A stretch of 64,000 nucleotides of DNA from Streptosporangium amethystogenes (GTDB taxonomy: Bacteria > Actinomycetota > Actinomycetes > Streptosporangiales > Streptosporangiaceae). The stretch spans positions 234,045 to 298,044 of the forward strand of contig NZ_JOEQ01000015.1 in NCBI RefSeq assembly GCF_000721075.1, written 5' to 3'. Below the pieces are notes generated by a model. It was not told where the DNA came from. It was given only the letters and a program-made list of their open reading frames with translations, and searched no databases. Below, in pieces: positions 58,655-64,000 of the stretch (positions within the stretch are counted from its first letter, which is position 1; each line of letters opens with the position of its first letter). Position numbers and translations under genes: made by a program.

Positions 58655-59071
58655 TCAGTCCCCGGCCGAGAAACGCAGGGCCTGCTCGTGGATCTCGCAG
58701 TTGGGCAGTTCGGCGTCGGCTTCGCGGCGTTCGACGCGGGCGCAGGTGCCCATGGGGCACACGTAGCCGCCGACGACCAGGCTTCGCTCGGAGTCCAGCG
58801 GCGTGGGCAGCGTGGAGCGGTTGGATCCGCGCTCTTCCGGCTCAGGTCCGGCCCCGATGCCCAACTGAGGCAGGAACCGGTCGATCGGCTCGCCGCGACG
58901 GGCGGCCTGCAACGTCCGCGCCACGACCGCGCGGCGCTCGCTCGACGCGGGGCCGCGCAGCAGTATGCGTAATTGCGGCAGGGCGGCGCAGAACACGGCC
59001 AGCGCCTCCTGGTCAGGCTCAACCGTCACGGTTACCTTCCCGATGCGACCCTCGACTACGAGAAAGATCAT
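58655..59071 (-). CDS. Small zinc-ribbon protein of CHAT system
   Basis: A 138-residue protein (152 from ATG 59113). The first half is a compact helical domain (VTVEPDQEALAVFCAALPQLRILLRG). The end has YVCPMGTCARVERREADAELPNCEIHEQAL, a C-x4-C...C-x2-H zinc ribbon like those in actinobacterial CHAT/TPR conflict operons. Start unclear as neither ATG has a ribosome site. It is first in the operon and may be a sensor or adaptor for the CHAT protease. Confidence 0.7.
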   Translation of the reverse strand: MIFLVVEGRIGKVTVTVEPDQEALAVFCAALPQLRILLRGPASSERRAVVARTLQAARRGEPIDRFLPQLGIGAGPEPEERGSNRSTLPTPLDSERSLVVGGYVCPMGTCARVERREADAELPNCEIHEQALRFSAGD

Positions 59072-59510
59072 AACCGGGTGGGGCGACGTTATTGGATATT
59101 TTAAAGGTGACATTTACGGACATAGTGATACAAAGAAGTAAGTCGCGGCATTATCTGACGCTTTCAATCCGTAGGTTCCTACTGCCAACGGCCAAATGCG
59201 TATGGCTCAGGCATAAAGTGTGTGAGACATCCACGGATGGCGATAGAGGGCTATGTCCGGGACTGATCGCGATCGAGTGACGGTACGCGTACGAATTCGG
59301 CCGCTCGATGAGCGATCAAGGACAAGGCGCCGGCGCCTGCGTGTCGAGCAGTGCCACCAGGTCGTCGGCGGACTGGCCGATCGGCTGGGACGGGTCCCGG
59401 CCAAGAAGAACGGCAAGCTCAAGGGCGAGCAACCCAAACTTCCCGAGCCCGCCGAACGCCGGATCCGTAGTATTTGGGATCTGGCTGGATGCTTAGGCAA
59501 GCTGGTTGCC
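59072..59510. other. AT-rich intergenic region
   Basis: About 440 bp between the divergent CHAT operon and the HicA-like gene. The first 150 bp are AT-rich and probably carry the CHAT operon promoter. Overlapping short frames at 59250-59560 have no clear product; one contains SIWDLAGCLGKLVALMLATALT. No inverted repeat was seen. Confidence 0.4.
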
Positions 59511-59539
59511 TTGATGCTGGCAACCGCTTTGACTATGCT
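59511..59539 (+). promoter_or_regulatory. Promoter of HicA/HicB-like pair
   Basis: TTGATG (59511-59516), a 17-bp spacer and TATGCT (59534-59539). The predicted start lies at or just past the GTG 59542, so the message would be leaderless or use ATG 59569. Confidence 0.5.
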
Positions 59540-59541
59540 GA

Positions 59542-59790
59542 GTGAAACGGAACGAGCTGCTTAGCCGGATGGCTCGCGTGGCCAAGCGGTACGGCTTCGA
59601 GTTCTCGAAGACGCCCGATGTGCATGGTGGCAGTCATGACAAGTGGTATGTCCGAGGAGATGCGGTCATCGTGCCGCGTCATGCTGAAGTCAACGAGTTG
59701 ACGGCCAAGGGCATTCTCAAGGAGTGGGACACACTACTCGCCGAAGCTCACCAGGACATGAGCAAGGATGACGAGGAGGAGGCCAGGTGA
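59542..59790 (+). CDS. HicA-like mRNA interferase toxin
   Basis: An 82-residue protein with the HicA pattern: KRNELLSRMARVAKRYG, then the double-stranded RNA-binding-like core with the catalytic histidine in HGGSHDKWYV and IVPRHAEVNELTAKGIL. It is a little longer than usual at the C-terminus (acidic tail). GTG start at 59542 or ATG 59569. It overlaps the next gene (GTGA), as in type II toxin-antitoxin pairs. Confidence 0.78.
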   Translation: MKRNELLSRMARVAKRYGFEFSKTPDVHGGSHDKWYVRGDAVIVPRHAEVNELTAKGILKEWDTLLAEAHQDMSKDDEEEAR

Positions 59791-60182
59791 ACGAGTTCCG
59801 GGTCACGGCCCAGCGGTCCGGTGGCTGGTGGGCGCTGGAGATCGAAGGGCCGGGGTTGCGGCGTCCGGCGCATACTCAGGTGCGGCGGCTCGATCAGGCC
59901 GAGGAGACGGTACGCGATCTACTGGCCCTTCGCTTCGACGTCGACGACCCGGCCGTGACCGCTTGGCAGATCACGGTGGTTCCCGTCCTGGGGGAGGAAC
60001 TCGCCGCGGAGGTCGCGCGGACCAGGGAGATCCGCCGGGAGGCGGACCGGTTGCGTGACGACGCGGTCAGTCGTTCACGCGAGGCCGCGCGCCGTCTGCA
60101 CGAGCAGGGGCTTCCCCATCGGGACATCGGCTTGCTACTCGGCGTGTCCCACCAGGCGGTCAGCAAGCTCCTCGCCGGTTAG
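59787..60182 (+). CDS. HicB-like antitoxin with C-terminal HTH
   Basis: A 131-residue protein. The N-terminal half has the HicB partial RNase H fold pattern (FRVTAQRSGGWWALEIEGPGLRRPAHTQVRRLDQAEETVRDL), the C-terminal half a coiled region and an HTH (HEQGLPHRDIGLLLGVSHQAVSKLLAG). It should neutralise the toxin and repress the operon. The order toxin then antitoxin matches HicAB. Confidence 0.75.
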   Translation: MNEFRVTAQRSGGWWALEIEGPGLRRPAHTQVRRLDQAEETVRDLLALRFDVDDPAVTAWQITVVPVLGEELAAEVARTREIRREADRLRDDAVSRSREAARRLHEQGLPHRDIGLLLGVSHQAVSKLLAG

Positions 60183-60360
60183 ATCGACACTCACGAGCCA
60201 GAACCGACGGATGCCTTCCGGTGTTCGACAGGATGACGGGAAGGACGCCGGGAGAGCGGGTTCCGGGTCACCTGGCTCGCCGGTGTCCAGGAGATTTTCA
60301 GCAACGGCGCCCGCTGCCCGGCCGGTGCTGGGAGAGGTGGGTCGAGATCGACCGGGGCGT

Positions 60361-60987
60361 TCAACCGGTCTCGGTTGGAGTCGGGTGGTGGTCGGTCCAC
60401 TCGCGCAGGCGGGCCAGGCCGGGGCGGAGGTCGGGGAGGGGTGGGAAGGTCAGGCGGGTGCCCGTGGGGGTGGGCAGGGCGAAGGCGACGGCCTTGCCGG
60501 GGGTGGCGGTGGTGTGGATCGTGGTGGCGTAGACGTGACAGTGGCCGTGTGAGAGCCGGTGGGCCAGCAGCAGGCCGCGGCCGTTCTCGGCGAGGAGTGG
60601 CAGGCCGATCTCGGTCACCGAGTTCAGCAGGTTGAGGATGATGATGATCTCGTGCGGGTCGGGGTCGCTGTCGACGATCTCGCACCAGGTGGGGACGCCG
60701 TCCAGGTGGTGGATCCGTAGTTCGTACGGCGGGCGGGCGTGTTTTTCGGCGTTGGCGGCGAGTTCGGCCACGATGAGTTCGGCGGAGTCGATGTCGTCGC
60801 CGGGCAGGTCGGCGTTCTGGAGCACCTCCCGGACGACGGCGCGGGCGCGGCGCGAGGCGGAGCCGGGCCGCAGGACTTTCACCAGCGCGTGGAGGTCTCC
60901 GCCGCCGTATTCGTGGTCCGCCGATGAGGCCGGGTTTTTGGCGGGGTGGCCGCCGGCACTTAGGGGGAGGCCGCCGAATGGCTGCAT
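60361..60987 (-). CDS. Anti-sigma-like histidine-kinase-type ATPase
   Basis: About 208 residues. The HATPase_c_2 domain of the RsbW/SpoIIAB group is visible: N-box AELIVAELAANAEKHA, D/G region CEIVDSDPDP and G-box ENGRGLLLAHRLSHG. Such proteins bind sigma factors or act as switch kinases; actinomycetes have many orphans. I chose ATG 60987 behind GGAGCG rather than ATG 61086. No sigma or anti-anti-sigma gene is next to it. Confidence 0.8.
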   Translation of the reverse strand: MQPFGGLPLSAGGHPAKNPASSADHEYGGGDLHALVKVLRPGSASRRARAVVREVLQNADLPGDDIDSAELIVAELAANAEKHARPPYELRIHHLDGVPTWCEIVDSDPDPHEIIIILNLLNSVTEIGLPLLAENGRGLLLAHRLSHGHCHVYATTIHTTATPGKAVAFALPTPTGTRLTFPPLPDLRPGLARLREWTDHHPTPTETG

Positions 60988-61343
60988 GGGCACGCTCCGT
61001 TCATTGTTGATGACCGTGAGCGGTAGAGAACACGACGGAGGGCGGGAGGTGGAATCCGTCCCGCCCTCGTTTGGTACGACGGCCAAAGATCATGGCCGCG
61101 CTGGTCGGCACCTGGTCGTTTCCCGAGGCCTTCGGTATCACGATGAGTCCACTGTGGAGCTTCCCGGCCGGCGTGGGTGACGGGCCTTCCGCGTCTACGA
61201 GGCCAAGGGGATGGCTGTTGTCGCCGGCGCTGATGTCACCGCGTCGCATGTGCCCGGCGCACCTCCGCTGAGCTGATGGTGCACGAGCCGTAGCTGGGGG
61301 AACGGGCCGGACGATCTCATGATGATGCCGTAGCCTCCTGGGC
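60988..61343. other. Intergenic; holds source sequence of the 53-kb relic
   Basis: About 356 bp between divergent genes. Segment 61251-61296 recurs at 52970-53011. A short open frame at 61071-61271 has no ribosome site or match. No clear promoter or hairpin. Confidence 0.5.
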
Positions 61344-62399
61344 GTGACTGATGAGGCCGTGCAGGGACAGGTGCTCGTACAGGGAAGGATCACCGGCAGC
61401 GAGCTCGAACAGGTCGTGAAGGCGTTCGGCCTGGGGCAAGCCCACCGGGTGATGTTTCTGCCCTCGGGGATGATGAACCGCAACTGGTGCCTGGAGACCT
61501 CGGAGGGCGTGTTCGCCCTCAAAGAGATCGCCGATGTACCGGTGCCGAAAGCCCGCCGGAGCCTCAACGTCCTCCAGGCGCTCGCGGCCGGCGGCTTACC
61601 GGTCTGTGCCCCGCACCTCACCGCGTCCGCGGACACCGTGGCCGAGATCGACGGCCGCAGCTATTGCCTGCTGCCCTGGGCTGTGGGAAGTCACCGCGCC
61701 GGCACCGAGCTGGACGTGGGAGAAGCAGCCGAGCTCGGGGCGCTCCTCGGGCGGATCCACCGTGAGTTGGCCGCGCCCGGCACGGGTTTGGAACCGGTAG
61801 TCGAGCGACCCCGAGCGAAGGTGACCCGGCCGGAGGCCGCAACAGCCGAAGCCGACCGGTTTCTGTGTGCGATCGTCGGACTGGAGGTGCCGGAGCCGTT
61901 CGACATTGCCGCAGCCGAGGCGCTGGAGCGACGCAAGGCGCTGATCGCCGCTCATGCCGCGCAACGGCCTGTGGACGAGGTACCACGGGGGCCGTTGGGT
62001 TGGACCCACGGCGACTTCCAGCCGCTCAACGTGCTGTGGGAGGCCGGGAGGGTCACGGCGGTGCTCGACTGGGACCGGCTTGCCGTTCGCCCTTACGCCG
62101 AGGAGGTCGTCCGTACCGTCCAGGTGCAGTTCACCGTCGACGACGGCCGATTGGACCTGGAGCGGGTGTCGGCGTTCACCGCCGGGTACCGGAGCGTGGT
62201 GTCCATCGCCGATGAGGATCTGGAGGATGGCGTCGAGCGGCTGTGGTGGAAGCGCATGACCGACTTCTGGCAGTTGCAGTGGCACTACGACAAGAATGAT
62301 CACGGGCCTGATCGGCTGTGGGTGTCGGGCGAGCGGCTACTGCATTGGTGGAGCGCTCACCGCGACCAGGTGCGGGCCGCGTTCACCACGCACCCGTAG
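61344..62399 (+). CDS. Aminoglycoside phosphotransferase-family kinase
   Basis: A 351-residue protein of the APH/choline kinase fold. The catalytic loop is GWTHGDFQPLNVLW and the metal-binding aspartate is in AVLDWDRLAV; FALKEIADV near residue 60 holds the ATP lysine. Substrates in this family range from antibiotics to homoserine and sugars. GTG start at 61344, with CTCCTGGGC ahead and no good ribosome site. A collapsed copy of the gene is at 53 kb. Confidence 0.85.
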   Translation: MTDEAVQGQVLVQGRITGSELEQVVKAFGLGQAHRVMFLPSGMMNRNWCLETSEGVFALKEIADVPVPKARRSLNVLQALAAGGLPVCAPHLTASADTVAEIDGRSYCLLPWAVGSHRAGTELDVGEAAELGALLGRIHRELAAPGTGLEPVVERPRAKVTRPEAATAEADRFLCAIVGLEVPEPFDIAAAEALERRKALIAAHAAQRPVDEVPRGPLGWTHGDFQPLNVLWEAGRVTAVLDWDRLAVRPYAEEVVRTVQVQFTVDDGRLDLERVSAFTAGYRSVVSIADEDLEDGVERLWWKRMTDFWQLQWHYDKNDHGPDRLWVSGERLLHWWSAHRDQVRAAFTTHP

Positions 62400-62440
62400 G
62401 CGCGGTCCTGTCTTTATACCGCTGTCCCTTCGCGGGTCGT

Positions 62441-63454
62441 TCAAGCGGCGAATGTATGACTTGATGCCAGGGGTTCTCCCGTTTCCACGCCGGCCGAGGG
62501 CTCCGAGGATGGGCCCCAGCCGGGTAGGGCTTCCGTACCCGCCGCTTTCGCTTCGCGGAGCGGATGCGGGGGAACCACGGGGCCTGGCCGGGCGGGGGTA
62601 TCTCTTACCTGCGCGTCGCAGAACGGATGGCGGGGGTCGTGTCCGCAGCCGGGGCAGGCGGTGCCGTCGGTGATGTCGGCGGCCAGCTTTCTGAGTACGT
62701 CGTCGAAGCGGCGTAGATGCTCGTAGTCGCCGAAGGTGGGGTCGCCGACGAACTTGGCGCAGTAGTCGGCGATGGCCAGTGGGGCGTGCCGGGTGAGGGC
62801 TTCGGCGATTCTTTTCAGTAGCCGGGAGCGTAGCCAGGCTGGGGCGCGGCGGTAGTGGTCGGGCAGCTTGCCGAGGAGTTCGGCGGCCATTCGGGACAAT
62901 TCTTCCGGGTTCGCCGCAGGCGTCGGTGCGGTGCCCGGCCCCTTACGGTCCGTAGGCTCGCCTACGGCGAGAAGAGGTGGGTTTTCGTTGATCTTCTTGG
63001 GGTTCTGGTCTTCTTGCTTTGCTGGTCTTCTTATGCGGGTGGGTTTCCCCGCGTTGGTTTTCCCGTCGTAGGTCGTGACCTGGGGGTTTACGGTGTTCGT
63101 GCTGGTCGGGGCCAAGGGCGGGTTTTCCGGCGTGGGCTGGTCGAGGGTGAGTCGTGGTGACCAGGGGTCGCAGATGATGTAGGTGACGTCGCCGAGTCTG
63201 CCGTCGCGGCCCCGTTCGCGTTCGCGCACCAGGTAGCCGTAGGTCTCCAGTTCGCCGATGGCGGTCCGGGCTGAGTCTCGGCCGTCGGGGGCGGCGCAGA
63301 CGATGGTCTTCTCCGAGACGCGGAAGCCGGTCGCGTGTGAGGTCAGCCAGGCCAGCAGGCCGCGTGCCTTCCATGACAGCCGCAGGTCACGGATCCAGAG
63401 GTTGGATATCTGGGTGAATCGGTCGGAGGGTGGCTTCGCCTGCCGGATGCTCAT
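62441..63454 (-). CDS. Helix-turn-helix protein of plasmid/ICE type
   Basis: About 337 residues. The N-terminal half has a phage/plasmid-type winged HTH (FTQISNLWIRDLRLSWKARGLLAWL, FRVSEKTIVCA, RDSARTAIGELETYGYLVRE). A long charged linker follows, then a helical C-terminal domain (LSRMAAELLGKLPDHYR, APAWLRSRLLKRIAEAL) and a possible zinc site (CPGCGHDPRHPFCDAQ). Proteins like this occur in many copies in actinomycetes, often with integrative elements. ATG 63454 overlaps the stop of a short upstream frame (ATGA). The dispersed repeat lies directly upstream. Confidence 0.75.
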   Translation of the reverse strand: MSIRQAKPPSDRFTQISNLWIRDLRLSWKARGLLAWLTSHATGFRVSEKTIVCAAPDGRDSARTAIGELETYGYLVRERERGRDGRLGDVTYIICDPWSPRLTLDQPTPENPPLAPTSTNTVNPQVTTYDGKTNAGKPTRIRRPAKQEDQNPKKINENPPLLAVGEPTDRKGPGTAPTPAANPEELSRMAAELLGKLPDHYRRAPAWLRSRLLKRIAEALTRHAPLAIADYCAKFVGDPTFGDYEHLRRFDDVLRKLAADITDGTACPGCGHDPRHPFCDAQVRDTPARPGPVVPPHPLREAKAAGTEALPGWGPSSEPSAGVETGEPLASSHTFAA

Positions 63455-63540
63455 CGTCCGCCCTCCGAGACCGAGGAGACGATCGCCTGGCGGGGGAGGG
63501 TGTTTGATATGGGCGCGGGCGCGCGGGTACAGTCGAGCAC
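63451..63540 (-). CDS. Possible 29-residue leader peptide
   Basis: A GTG at 63540 follows CCAGGAGAAAGATCC and opens a 29-codon frame (VLDCTRAPAPISN...VSSVSEGGR) whose TGA overlaps the HTH gene start as ATGA. The ribosome site and coupling suggest translation of a leader that passes ribosomes to the HTH gene. Copy 1 of the repeat keeps the ribosome site and the first codons VLD. Composition alone does not prove coding. Confidence 0.4.
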   Translation of the reverse strand: MLDCTRAPAPISNTLPRQAIVSSVSEGGR

Positions 63541-63646
63541 GGATCTTTCTCCTGGTGAAGCAGGGTGGATGGATCAAGGCCCTGAGACGGTGTTGGTAGC
63601 ACCGACTTGGGGCCGTCTTTTTTCTTCGGGTGACCGGTTCGCTCGC
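63533..63646. repeat. Dispersed repeat, copy 2, upstream of the HTH gene
   Basis: Matches 36568-36677. Contains the nested hairpin at 63578-63614 (outer GGCCC/GGGCC, inner CGGTG/CACCG) and, on the minus strand, the ribosome-site string CCAGGAGAAAGATCCGTGC. In the minus direction it is the 5' untranslated region of the HTH gene. Confidence 0.8.
63578..63624 (+). terminator. Hairpin plus T-run, plus strand reading
   Basis: Read on the plus strand, the nested hairpin is followed by GTCTTTTTTC, a rho-independent terminator form. The T-run is broken in copy 1 (tctgtctttct). It may end transcripts coming from the left or act within the HTH gene's leader when read on the other strand. Confidence 0.45.
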
Positions 63647-64000
63647 GACCTTCCGGGCATCGTGGCACGGTTTGTCGTTCGGGCTCGCCGATTTTTCGGC
63701 AATCCCCAATGAGCTGGGCCGACGCGCCTTTTTTAGCACACAGCACTCCGACGTTTCCGCTGCTCTTGGAACATCTCCGAGTGTTGTATCCGGCACCCGC
63801 CGTCCAGCGCTTGGCCGGCCCGCGCTGGAGCGGGGTGTTCGGCTGAGGTTCGTCGTTTCATGGGTGGGGTTGTTCGGTCTACTCGTGGAGCCGGGCCGGT
63901 AGGGGCTGCGGCCGTTCTTGGCGAGTGGTGGCCGGCCGATATGAGGTCGCTGTGCCGGTGAAGCCGCAGGGGTGGCTGGGGTGGTCGTTTGGTGGTCGTT
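63647..64000. other. End of window, no supported gene
   Basis: About 350 bp with short open frames on both strands, none convincing. The minus-strand promoter for the HTH gene should lie here. The final bases carry a small direct repeat (ggtcgtttggtggtcgtt) cut by the window end. Confidence 0.4.

Noticed and set aside
61001..61636. Minus-strand frame of 211 codons
   Set aside because: It crosses the divergent promoter region and the kinase gene start; no family match.
63578..63614. tRNA or attachment site at the nested hairpin
   Set aside because: The stem sizes and loop sequences do not fit a tRNA, and no integrase gene is present.

Overview
The window is high-GC actinomycete chromosome, most likely from the Streptosporangiales. 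The evidence is uniform G/C third-position use, a mycothiol-type maleylpyruvate isomerase, an LmbU-family regulator, PixA-like and CHAT conflict genes, and a short DUF6203-like protein. No rRNA, tRNA, CRISPR array or intact transposase was seen. The first gene is cut by the window edge.

Layout. 0-5.7 kb: end of an ABC exporter, a zinc-ribbon protein, a decayed LuxR regulator, a UvrA-like ABC protein divergent from its TetR regulator, and a small membrane-associated protein. 5.8-31.2 kb: a nonribosomal peptide (NRPS) gene cluster. It holds an oxygenase and B12-radical-SAM divergent pair, three separate adenylation proteins, a C-(A remnant)-T-C protein, MbtH, a P450, an FkbM methyltransferase, a second methyltransferase, a type II thioesterase with a cysteine nucleophile, an LmbU regulator, an MFS exporter, a cation/proton antiporter, and an operon of PurF-like amidophosphoribosyltransferase, methyltransferase, DegT aminotransferase and ATP-grasp ligase. 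31.3-36.2 kb: a complete gentisate catabolic operon under a divergent IclR regulator. 36.2-38.3 kb: regulator relic, a 110-bp dispersed repeat, and argG with an ArgR-type palindrome in what looks like a leaderless promoter. 38.5-45.6 kb: small regulator/transport operons and genetic debris (headless TetR gene, methyltransferase relic, IS30 transposase relic). 46.3-51.8 kb: a six-gene operon of PLP decarboxylase, PaaK-like adenylating enzyme and four PixA/AidA-like paralogs. 52-54.4 kb: MBL-fold protein, collapsed copy of a phosphotransferase gene, nitronate monooxygenase. 54.4-59.1 kb: CHAT-TPR protease, membrane protein and zinc-ribbon protein, a likely conflict system. 59.5-64 kb: HicA/HicB-like pair, anti-sigma-like ATPase, phosphotransferase, and an HTH protein behind the second copy of the dispersed repeat.

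How the NRPS genes may work together (inference). One module has a phenylalanine-type specificity code and carries at its N-terminus a condensation-like domain whose HHxxxDG motif reads HRLVADE. This resembles the P450-recruiting X domain of glycopeptide synthetases (HRxxxDD), and the P450 gene lies immediately upstream in the same operon. A plausible route is P450 oxidation of a carrier-bound aromatic residue, methylation, coupling through the C-T-C protein whose own adenylation domain has lost its catalytic half and must be loaded in trans, and tailoring by the radical SAM enzyme, ATP-grasp ligase and aminotransferase. The PurF homolog could be a resistance copy or supply phosphoribosylamine. 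I do not recognise this gene combination as a known cluster.

The two best candidates for undescribed biology are this NRPS cluster and the decarboxylase/ligase/four-PixA operon.
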